DNA from: Thermoplasmata archaeon
GTDB lineage: Archaea > Thermoplasmatota > Thermoplasmata > Thermoplasmatales > Thermoplasmataceae
Direction of reading: 5' to 3'
Assembly: GCA_021802165.1 (NCBI GenBank)
Contig: JAKAAU010000052.1
Coordinates: forward strand, 1-8,684
Length of the DNA: 8,684 nt
The notes under the pieces were generated by a model that worked only from the letters and a program-made list of their open reading frames with translations, searched no databases and was not told the origin of the DNA. The position numbers and the translations under genes are program-made. Shown piece by piece: positions 1 through 5,381 of the stretch; positions within the stretch are counted from its first letter, which is position 1; the number at the start of each line of letters is the position of its first letter.

Positions 1-847
1 CAACGCTGTTCTCATCGTCCAGTGCCTTAAGTGCTGCATACTGTGAAACGGATGGTGCGCATGTGAGTGTCTGCTGCTGGACCTTATTTGCCGCCTTTAT
101 AATGCTCTGGTCTGCTACCATGTATCCGATTCTCCATCCTGTCATGGCATAGCTCTTTGAAAACCCGCTCAGTGTAATAGTTTTCTCCCTCATTTCCTCT
201 ATAGACCCGGGAGAAAACATTTTGCCCTTATAAACCAAATCCTCATATATTTCATCAGAAAGCAGGTAGAGATCATTTTCAAGTATGAAATCGGAAAGCT
301 TTCTCAGGGATTTTTCACTGTATACTTTCCCGGTTGGATTTACAGGATTGTTGAACATGAATACCTTAGTTTTCGGTGAGACAAATTTTCTCATGGAATC
401 AAAATCCATCTCATAGTCTTCATCTGTAGGCACAGTTATGGTCTTGCCGCCATTGAGTTTTATTATATCCGGATATGAGACATAGTATGGAGATGGAAGT
501 AAAACCTCATCGCCGGGGTCCATTATTGAATAAAGTGCAAGGTTCAGCGAGAATTTTGTGGGAGTGACCAGGACATTTGATGCCTCTGCCTGGATGTTGT
601 TTTTCCTCTTCATCTTCTCCGCTATTTTCTGCCTCAACTCCATTATGCCCGCGGATGGCGTATAATGGGTTTTTCCATCCTTTGCACTCTGGAATGCGTA
701 TTCTATTATTTCCTCAGGAGTGGTGAAATCTGGTTCACCTATTCCGAAATTATATATTGTTTTGCCTGCAGCCTTCAATTCGGCAGCCTTGTTAGACATG
801 CTAACCGTTGCCGATTCATTGATTCCATTAACCCGGGATGATACCAT
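1..847 (-). CDS. Class I PLP-dependent aminotransferase (aspartate-type), C-terminus cut by the window
   Basis: This is the N-terminal 282 residues of a fold-type I aminotransferase, a cytosolic PLP enzyme that moves an amino group between an amino acid and a 2-oxo acid. Visible landmarks are GEPDF (residues 37-41, substrate loop), NPVNPTG (167-173, with the cofactor-binding Asn170), SDEIY (197-201, Asp198 and Tyr201) and SGFSKSYAMTGWR (227-239), where Lys231 is the Schiff-base lysine. About 100 C-terminal residues, including the substrate-carboxylate Arg, lie beyond the left edge; the family is usually 375-400 residues. I chose the ATG at 845-847 over the ATG at 797-799 because it restores the usual family N-terminus (VNGINESATVSMSNKAAELK), lies just after an in-frame stop, and sits about 25 nt from a TATA-like box. 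It is divergent from the dehydrogenase gene. Family assignment is firm; substrate (aspartate, aromatic, or alanine/valine) cannot be fixed from this fragment. Confidence 0.93.
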   Translation of the reverse strand, partial: MVSSRVNGINESATVSMSNKAAELKAAGKTIYNFGIGEPDFTTPEEIIEYAFQSAKDGKTHYTPSAGIMELRQKIAEKMKRKNNIQAEASNVLVTPTKFSLNLALYSIMDPGDEVLLPSPYYVSYPDIIKLNGGKTITVPTDEDYEMDFDSMRKFVSPKTKVFMFNNPVNPTGKVYSEKSLRKLSDFILENDLYLLSDEIYEDLVYKGKMFSPGSIEEMREKTITLSGFSKSYAMTGWRIGYMVADQSIIKAANKVQQQTLTCAPSVSQYAALKALDDENSV

Positions 848-867
848 GCTGGATTATATCCATATGG

Positions 868-876
868 CTTAAATAT
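868..876 (-). promoter_or_regulatory. TATA-like box of the aminotransferase gene
   Basis: On the minus strand this reads ATATTTAAG, centred about 25 nt upstream of the ATG at 845-847. That spacing is what is expected if transcription begins at or next to the start codon (leaderless mRNA). No Shine-Dalgarno sequence is present before the start. Motif and spacing are seen; promoter function is inferred. Confidence 0.45.
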
Positions 877-980
877 TTGTCGTGGGATATTCTGGATAAA
901 ACTAACGTGCTGGATTCCTGTTATGAACCTGATAAGCACTACATGGAATTGCCTCTTCCCCGATACGCAGAAAAATTTTA

Positions 981-1048
981 ACTTTAAATATACAGTCTCT
1001 GGTAAATTTACTTTAAACATTATATAATTTATAAAGTTTATAAAGTAA
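981..1048. repeat. Cluster of ACTTTA(TA)AA elements, direct and inverted
   Basis: ACTTTAAA occurs on the plus strand at 981-988 and 1010-1017. On the minus strand ACTTTATAAA is read from 1046 back to 1037 and from 1037 back to 1028; equivalently, TTTATAAAG is tandemly duplicated on the plus strand at 1028-1036 and 1037-1045. TTACTTTAAAC at 1008-1018 therefore forms an inverted repeat with GTTTATAAAGTAA at 1036-1048, apart from an extra TA in the right arm. The cluster lies just upstream of the dehydrogenase TATA box. It may be an operator or only A/T-rich promoter sequence. Confidence 0.5.
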
Positions 1049-1058
1049 TATATTTATT
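1047..1058 (+). promoter_or_regulatory. TATA-like box of the dehydrogenase-queA operon
   Basis: The A/T run AATATATTTATT ends about 22 nt before the ATG at 1081, with its centre about 27-28 nt upstream. This is the spacing of an archaeal TATA box for a leaderless transcript. There is no Shine-Dalgarno in CTTCTTAATT immediately before the ATG, which agrees with leaderless initiation. Confidence 0.5.
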
Positions 1059-1080
1059 AATATCCTCAGGCTTCTTAATT

Positions 1081-1719
1081 ATGGCAAAGAATGTGATAAT
1101 AAGCGGAGGCTCACGGGGATTAGGAAAGGCCCTGTCAGCCATAATGTATGAAATGGGCTACGGTGTATCAACATTTTCCAGAACCATGGTAGATTCCCAG
1201 ATTATGGAAGATGGGAAAAATTTCATCACGACCAGGGCAGATATCAGGTATGAAAATGACATGCTGCGTGTACTGGAGAGGACAAAAACCATAGCAGGAA
1301 GTGCTGATATTTTAATACTTTCAGCAGGTGTGGCCGCAACAAAAGAGGATATTCTTAAGAGCAGCGTAATTACCTTGAGAAAGGTATATGAAACAAATGT
1401 TTTCGCTAACTTCACCCTCATGGCAGAGGCCATAAGGTACTTCAGGCTGAAAATGGTTGTATTTATAACCTCTGATGTGTCATTCAACAATTACCCCGGC
1501 TGGGGCGTATACGCTTCTTCCAAGGCTGCCATGGACTATATAATAAAACAGGCATCCATGGAGACAGTTTCTCCAGTATTTTTAAGCATAAATCCCGGAG
1601 ATATGGATACGGAAATGCACAGGGAGGCAGATCCGGAGTCAGGTACATCAGATCTTATTTCTGCTGATGAGGGTGCCCGCAAGGTTATATCCGTTATCAT
1701 GAGTGAGATGAAGATATGA
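1081..1719 (+). CDS. Short-chain dehydrogenase/reductase (SDR), NAD(P)-dependent
   Basis: A 212-residue classical SDR with a Rossmann fold, probably cytosolic. The nucleotide-binding glycine motif is SGGSRGLGKAL (residues 8-18), with Ser in place of the usual Thr. The LSAGVA segment (80-85) corresponds to the NAG motif, with Ser instead of Asn. The catalytic residues are visible: Asn106 (ETNVFANF), Ser131 (ITSDV), and Tyr144/Lys148 in YASSK. NPGDMDTEM (171-179) matches the PG..T loop after strand beta-6. Ser-Arg at 33-34 after the second strand suggests a preference for NADP(H). It is somewhat shorter than the usual 240-250 residues. Its stop codon overlaps the start of the QueA-like gene by four bases, so the two form an operon. 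Substrate is unknown, and the operon partner does not point to an obvious one. Confidence 0.92.
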   Translation: MAKNVIISGGSRGLGKALSAIMYEMGYGVSTFSRTMVDSQIMEDGKNFITTRADIRYENDMLRVLERTKTIAGSADILILSAGVAATKEDILKSSVITLRKVYETNVFANFTLMAEAIRYFRLKMVVFITSDVSFNNYPGWGVYASSKAAMDYIIKQASMETVSPVFLSINPGDMDTEMHREADPESGTSDLISADEGARKVISVIMSEMKI

Positions 1720-2738
1720 ACAGCATGAAGAATATATTTGAAATGTCCCCTGTTAGGTTTGGAATCCCAAATGAGTATAACGGGAAGGGAAGGGACCAGG
1801 TAAGGCTTCTATCAATAAACCCTGCATCAGGTAAATATGGGAGGACCACATTTTCAGGTATCACAGCAATGATCCACCCCGGTGATGCCCTGGTATTCAA
1901 CAACAGCATGGCTGTCCCGGCATCATTCAGGCTGTTTTCTCCTGATCTGAGAGAATACGCCACCGTAAATATAGGGTACAGGAAAAACGGTTACATTGCC
2001 GAATTCAGGGATATCAATGCCGGAGTAGAAAATGGGGTAAGGTTCCTGTTTCCAGACATGGAGTACATAGAGGCGGGCCAACCCCTGGAAAGATTTCCCA
2101 GGTACAGGAACATACATGTTTCAGATAATTTCAATCTGGAAATGGAAGAAAAGGCAGCAGGCAGGTATATAAAATATGATAATAACATGCCCGATTTTCC
2201 TGAATGGGTATACAGGAATGTATATGCCAGTGTTCCTGGATCGGTTGAATATCCATCTGCATCACGGCCATTCACTGAAGACATTGTCAGAGAATTAAAG
2301 AGTAAGGGCGTGGTTATGGCCAGCATAACATTGCACTGCAATCTGGGGTCCATGGACGCAACGGAATTTGCCGGAAAGGACAGGCTTCTTCCTGAGTTTT
2401 ACAGTGTATCCATTGAATCAGCCCGTGCACTTAACGGTGTCAGGGATCGGGGTGGAAGGGTAATAGCAGTTGGAACCACAGCGGTGAGGGCCCTGGCAAC
2501 TGTATACGATGGCAGGTTCCACTCAGGCAGGGGTTATACAGAGATTTTCATAAACCAGAGGACAAAAACAGGGGTTGACGGGCTCATAACAGGAATGCAT
2601 GACCCCACAACTTCCCACATAAAGCTTCTGGAGAATTTCGTGGACATAGGACTCCTGGAAAGTGCCTATGAAACGGCTATAGGTTCGGGCTTCACCTGGG
2701 ATGAATTCGGGGACTCCACTGTAATACTGCCATCCTGA
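1716..2738 (+). CDS. queA: QueA-family protein (S-adenosylmethionine:tRNA ribosyltransferase-isomerase-like)
   Basis: A 340-residue protein, full length for the QueA family. In bacteria QueA transfers the ribosyl group of SAM to preQ1 in the tRNA wobble position, making epoxyqueuosine. Colinear family blocks are PGDALVFNNSMAVPASF (55-71), VYASVPGSVEYPSAS (169-183), ITLHCNLGS (204-212), GGRVIAVGTTAVRAL (246-260), GYTEIFIN (273-280), VDGLITGMHDPTTSH (287-301) and the C-terminal FGDSTVIL (331-338). In well-known bacterial enzymes the segment after PGSV reads TAGLHFT; here residues 181-187 are SASRPFT, so the Leu-His pair is replaced by Arg-Pro. The ATG overlaps the SDR stop (ATGA). A weak Shine-Dalgarno, AGTGA at 1702-1706, supports it over the ATG at 1725. 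Family membership is clear. The reaction is uncertain, because queuosine synthesis is not typical of archaea and no other queuosine gene is nearby. Confidence 0.85.
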   Translation: MNSMKNIFEMSPVRFGIPNEYNGKGRDQVRLLSINPASGKYGRTTFSGITAMIHPGDALVFNNSMAVPASFRLFSPDLREYATVNIGYRKNGYIAEFRDINAGVENGVRFLFPDMEYIEAGQPLERFPRYRNIHVSDNFNLEMEEKAAGRYIKYDNNMPDFPEWVYRNVYASVPGSVEYPSASRPFTEDIVRELKSKGVVMASITLHCNLGSMDATEFAGKDRLLPEFYSVSIESARALNGVRDRGGRVIAVGTTAVRALATVYDGRFHSGRGYTEIFINQRTKTGVDGLITGMHDPTTSHIKLLENFVDIGLLESAYETAIGSGFTWDEFGDSTVILPS

Positions 2739-2744
2739 ATAACA

Positions 2745-2758
2745 ATCAATGGATTGAT
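2745..2758. repeat. 14-bp palindrome after queA
   Basis: ATCAAT-GG-ATTGAT, seven bases past the queA stop codon. The arms are perfect but the loop is only two bases, so it is unlikely to be a good RNA hairpin. It could be a small protein-binding site or chance. Confidence 0.3.
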
Positions 2759-2775
2759 GTTAATGGATATTCTTT

Positions 2776-2802
2776 ACAGTATACAGGAGATTCACATACT
2801 GT
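2776..2802. repeat. Inverted repeat ACAGTAT / ATACTGT upstream of the phosphoesterase
   Basis: The arms ACAGTAT (2776-2782) and ATACTGT (2796-2802) are perfect complements, 13 bases apart, with half-site centres 20 bases apart (about two helical turns). This fits either an operator for a dimeric regulator or a weak 7-bp stem in the queA 3' region. No T-rich run follows, so a terminator role is not supported. Confidence 0.35.
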
Positions 2803-2816
2803 CCAAATCGCAAATG

Positions 2817-2824
2817 TTAATATT
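2817..2824 (+). promoter_or_regulatory. Possible TATA box of the phosphoesterase gene
   Basis: TTAATATT is the best TATA-like sequence in this gap. Its centre is only about 14 nt from the annotated ATG (2835) but about 26 nt from an in-frame GTG (2847, residue 5). If it is the promoter, the mRNA would be leaderless and start at the GTG. There is no Shine-Dalgarno before the ATG. Confidence 0.3.
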
Positions 2825-2834
2825 GTAATATTCA

Positions 2835-3575
2835 ATGATTAATCCAGTGAAGGACATACAGATTGTAAAGGATGTTTTTATTTCGGATTTATACTGCGTC
2901 TACCTGCAGGATATTTCAGCTGTGGTCATATCCGACCTGCACCTGGGCTTCGAGGAGGAGATGAACCTTCACGGGCTCTTCCTGCCAAGGCTCCAGAGGA
3001 ACCATGTTGAAAAAATGGTTGACAGTATACTGGACAGGTATTCCCCGGCAAAGATAATCATCAACGGCGATTTCAAGCAGGAGTTCTCCAGGAATCTGCC
3101 CCAGGAATGGGATGACGTGAACCATTTCATTGACAGGTACCGGAATGAAACCGATCTCATCTATATAAGGGGAAATCATGACAATTACCTGATGACAATA
3201 CTTAAGTCCAAGGGGCTGGAACTGTACGACTATTATGAAACAGATAGATATTATATATACCACGGGGACAGGGACATGTCATTCAGGAAGCTTACCATTT
3301 TGGGGCACGAGCATCCATCAGTTGTGCTCAGGGATGAAATAGGGAGTGTGTTCAAGATACCTGCATTTGTTTACAATAATGATGATAGGATCCTGATTAC
3401 CCCTGCAATGAGCTTCTTTTCCTCCGGGACAGATGTGTCAGATTCATTGCTGAACAACGAGCATTTTACGCCTGTACTGAAAAATGTATCAAAAAAATTC
3501 AGGGCTTATGGAATTACCGAGGATTTCGGCCTTCTGGATTTCGGCTATGTCACCGACCTGGCACAGAAGGTGTAA
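2835..3575 (+). CDS. ICC-like calcineurin-type metallophosphoesterase (COG1407 / PdeM-like)
   Basis: A 246-residue cytosolic metal-dependent phosphoesterase with every motif of the calcineurin-like fold: SDLHLG (33-38; Asp34, His36), NGDFKQ (77-82; Asp79), RGNHDN (112-117; Asn114, His115), YHGD (142-145; His143) and GHEHP (157-161; His158, His160). The phrases LHLGFE, LIYIRGNHD and ILGHEHP match the archaeal group to which M. jannaschii MJ0037 belongs, and bacterial DNA ligase-associated phosphoesterases. These proteins often lie beside Lhr-type helicases or ligase genes, but neither is present here. The natural substrate is not established; cyclic or linear phosphodiesters, or nucleic acid ends, are possible. 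The true start may be GTG at 2847, giving 242 residues, because the TATA-like box is correctly spaced for that codon. The stop codon lies 2 bases from the stop of the convergent synthase gene. Confidence 0.9.
   Translation: MINPVKDIQIVKDVFISDLYCVYLQDISAVVISDLHLGFEEEMNLHGLFLPRLQRNHVEKMVDSILDRYSPAKIIINGDFKQEFSRNLPQEWDDVNHFIDRYRNETDLIYIRGNHDNYLMTILKSKGLELYDYYETDRYYIYHGDRDMSFRKLTILGHEHPSVVLRDEIGSVFKIPAFVYNNDDRILITPAMSFFSSGTDVSDSLLNNEHFTPVLKNVSKKFRAYGITEDFGLLDFGYVTDLAQKV
3491..3497 (-). terminator. Seven-T run downstream of the synthase gene
   Basis: Seven A residues on the plus strand give TTTTTTT on the minus strand, about 80 nt past the synthase stop codon and inside the phosphoesterase coding region. 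It is the clearest T run available to end the minus-strand transcript. Function is inferred and the confidence is modest. Confidence 0.3.
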
Positions 3576-3589
3576 TTTTATTCGATTTT
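3576..3589 (+). terminator. T-rich 3' end of the phosphoesterase transcript
   Basis: Directly after the phosphoesterase stop codon the plus strand reads TTTTATTCGATTTT. Archaeal RNA polymerase can terminate at T-rich stretches without a hairpin. The tract lies inside the last codons of the convergent synthase gene, because no intergenic space exists. The sequence is seen; terminator function is inferred. Confidence 0.35.
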
Positions 3590-4693
3590 CCTCTCTCCCG
3601 GGCCCCTGTAAATGGCCCTTGGCCTTATGAGCCTTTCCTGGGTTTCCACGTATTCTGTTATATGTGCCAGTATGCCCGATACCCTGGAAAGCCCGAAGAG
3701 TGTGGTAAACATATCCACAGGGAAGCCTATTGCCCTGAAAACTATTCCCGAGTAAAAATCAGTATTTGTGTATATTCCCCTTGATCCAAAGGCATTGACT
3801 CCGGTTTCCTCGAGCTTTTTTGCAGTTGCAAGTATATTTTTCAGATCATCTGTTGTTGTCAGCATATCCGCATATTTTTTGAATGTTTTCAGCCTCGGGT
3901 CGTATGTTCTGTAAACCCTGTGGCCGAATCCCACCAGCCTTCTCTTCCCCCTGATTATGTTATCATTGAACCATTTATCAACGTTCTCAGGGCTTCCTAT
4001 TTCAAGAAACTGCCTGTATGCACCCTCGGCAGCACCGCCGTGGAGTGGCCCTCTCAAAGCAGTTACTGCAGAGGCCAGGGAAGAGTACATGTCAGAAAGT
4101 GTTGATGCTGTAACCAGCGCAGCAGTTGTGGATGCCGGTATCTCATGGTCCATATACAGTATAAGCGCCGAATCCATTGCCCTTATCCTGTTTTTATCCG
4201 CACTGCCGAAGCATGCCCTGAGGAATGTTTCTGCATATGTTTCATAGGGGTCCGGGTCTATAATGCTGTTTCCCTCCTTGACCCTGTAAATGTTTGCCAC
4301 CATGGAAAGCACCTGCCCCAGTATCTCCGGTATTTTCTCACTGTCGTTTTCCCGGCTGTATTTATAGTTCATCTCCTCTGACGCCCTTGCTGATAGCAAT
4401 GTCTGAAGCATGCCCAGCGCATCTGATTTCTCGGGCAATGCCAGGAGTATCTTTTTCAGGTAATCATCAAGGACAAGGTGCGAGTTGATTTTATCCCTGA
4501 ATTCCATTAATTCCTTTGTACCCGGAAAGCTGCCGAATAGCATCAGGTATGATACTGCCTCAAAGGATGATTTTTCCGCCAGTTCGTTGATGTCGTATCC
4601 GCGGTAGCGCATGATTCCCTTATTCCCATCAATGTATGTCAGTTCAGTATACTTTATATAAACGTTTTCCAGTCCCGGGCTTCTTTCTTCCAT
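3578..4693 (-). CDS. prpC: Citrate synthase family, probably 2-methylcitrate synthase
   Basis: A 371-residue short-form (archaeal/Gram-positive type) citrate synthase. It condenses an acyl-CoA with oxaloacetate: propionyl-CoA gives 2-methylcitrate, acetyl-CoA gives citrate. It begins GLENVYIKYTELTYIDG (7-23) and contains MDHEIPASTTAAL (181-193; His183), LRGPLHGGAAEGA (213-225; His218), GFGHRVYRTYDPR (255-267; His258, Arg267), NTDFYSG (310-316; Asp312), LSR (335-337; Arg337) and RPRAIY (357-362; Arg357). His218, His258 and Asp312 correspond to the known catalytic triad. DHEIPASTTAAL is nearly identical to the T. acidophilum citrate synthase I recall. The neighbouring prpB and prpD argue for methylcitrate synthesis, but sequence alone cannot exclude citrate synthase or dual activity. 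It lies 29 bases after the hydrolase gene and seems to have its own promoter there. Confidence 0.93.
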   Translation of the reverse strand: MEERSPGLENVYIKYTELTYIDGNKGIMRYRGYDINELAEKSSFEAVSYLMLFGSFPGTKELMEFRDKINSHLVLDDYLKKILLALPEKSDALGMLQTLLSARASEEMNYKYSRENDSEKIPEILGQVLSMVANIYRVKEGNSIIDPDPYETYAETFLRACFGSADKNRIRAMDSALILYMDHEIPASTTAALVTASTLSDMYSSLASAVTALRGPLHGGAAEGAYRQFLEIGSPENVDKWFNDNIIRGKRRLVGFGHRVYRTYDPRLKTFKKYADMLTTTDDLKNILATAKKLEETGVNAFGSRGIYTNTDFYSGIVFRAIGFPVDMFTTLFGLSRVSGILAHITEYVETQERLIRPRAIYRGPGERKIE

Positions 4694-4707
4694 GTATTGT
4701 AATGCAT

Positions 4708-4720
4708 TAAATATATAAAA
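4708..4720 (-). promoter_or_regulatory. TATA-like box of the synthase gene
   Basis: The minus strand reads TTTTATATATTTA, centred about 21-24 nt upstream of the ATG at 4691-4693, in the 29-base gap after the hydrolase stop. No Shine-Dalgarno lies before the start. This suggests a separate leaderless transcript for the synthase in addition to any read-through from upstream. Confidence 0.5.
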
Positions 4721-4722
4721 GC

Positions 4723-5337
4723 TTAAACACTCTTCCGGAAATCCATGGGGTTTCCATGGCCGGGAAGTATAAGATAATTCAGGGATTCGATCTGCCTCAG
4801 TGATTTTTCTGCCATTTCAGCACTGGCTGAAAATGCCCTGTTGTATCCGGGCTTTCCCCTGAGGTTAACAGCGGCATCCCCTGAAAATATGATATTTTCA
4901 CCGGATAGCATATAGGATGTGGAATCCCTTGTATGGCCCGGAGTTTTTAAGGGTTCAATCCCCTTGAAGGGAATTTCAGATGCAGTTTTTATTTGCTTCA
5001 CATGATCTGCGTGGATTATCATTGAGGCAAACCTGGGCATGAACGGCATTGGTGGAAATTTCTCCATTCCGGAGATTATTCCCGCCTCATTTACAGGAAC
5101 ATAAATATCCATGCCGAATTTAGAATAGAGTGCCATAAGGCCGCCGGCATGGTCCGGATGGTAATGGGTTACCAGTACAGCATCAGGCCTTATCTTATTA
5201 TTTTCCAGGTATCCGGCAATCTTTTTTCCAGATCCGGGTGTTCCGGCATCGATTATGATTTTTTCACCATTAAGGTCCAAATAATATGAATTGGCCATGG
5301 TGCCGTCTATTCTTTCAACGGTATCAGAAATTTTCAT
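4723..5337 (-). CDS. Metallo-beta-lactamase-fold hydrolase (glyoxalase II-like)
   Basis: A 204-residue zinc-dependent hydrolase of the MBL superfamily, probably cytosolic with no signal peptide. The metal ligands are complete: THYHPDHAGG (57-66; His58, His60, Asp62, His63), TPGHTRDS (132-139; His135), FSGDAAV (151-157; Asp154) and LPGHGNP (191-197; His194). The order and spacing fit the hydroxyacylglutathione hydrolase/thioesterase/lactonase branch rather than the RNA-processing beta-CASP group, since no beta-CASP domain is inserted. It sits between prpB and the synthase gene, in the same direction, 44 bases after prpB, with its own TATA-like box. The context suggests an acyl thioester or ester substrate, perhaps linked to propionyl- or methylcitryl-CoA, but this is inference. 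Archaea of this type are not expected to use glutathione, so a true glyoxalase II role is unlikely. Confidence 0.88.
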   Translation of the reverse strand: MKISDTVERIDGTMANSYYLDLNGEKIIIDAGTPGSGKKIAGYLENNKIRPDAVLVTHYHPDHAGGLMALYSKFGMDIYVPVNEAGIISGMEKFPPMPFMPRFASMIIHADHVKQIKTASEIPFKGIEPLKTPGHTRDSTSYMLSGENIIFSGDAAVNLRGKPGYNRAFSASAEMAEKSLRQIESLNYLILPGHGNPMDFRKSV

Positions 5338-5354
5338 GGAACAAATAAGAATAA

Positions 5355-5366
5355 TATATTAATAAA
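5355..5366 (-). promoter_or_regulatory. TATA-like box of the hydrolase gene
   Basis: The minus strand reads TTTATTAATATA, centred about 24 nt upstream of the ATG at 5335-5337. The bases before the ATG (TTATTTGTTCC) have no Shine-Dalgarno. This fits a leaderless transcript beginning in the 44-base gap between prpB and the hydrolase. Confidence 0.5.
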
Positions 5367-5381
5367 GTTATCTTTCCAGGC

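Larger units (their letters stand above)
848..1080. other. Divergent A/T-rich intergenic region
   Basis: This 233-base spacer lies between the divergent aminotransferase and dehydrogenase genes. It holds a TATA-like box near each gene and, from about 980 to 1058, a very A/T-rich tract with repeated ACTTTA(TA)AA elements. An 81-codon minus-strand reading frame starts at 1020 and overlaps the aminotransferase 5' end, but its composition gives no sign of a real protein. No tRNA-like fold or convincing small gene was found. Confidence 0.6.

Noticed and set aside
797..799. ATG at 797-799 as the aminotransferase start
   Set aside because: The in-frame ATG at 845-847 adds 16 residues that match the usual family N-terminus and is correctly spaced from a TATA-like box.
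775..1020. 81-codon minus-strand reading frame overlapping the aminotransferase 5' end
   Set aside because: It runs through the aminotransferase N-terminal codons in another frame and has no recognisable motif. Although TATA-like sequence lies upstream, the aminotransferase start at 847 with its own box explains the strand better.
4723..5337. Reading the MBL-fold gene as a beta-CASP RNA nuclease or a true glyoxalase II
   Set aside because: It is too short and lacks a beta-CASP insertion, and glutathione is not expected in this kind of archaeon, so only the general hydrolase call is kept.
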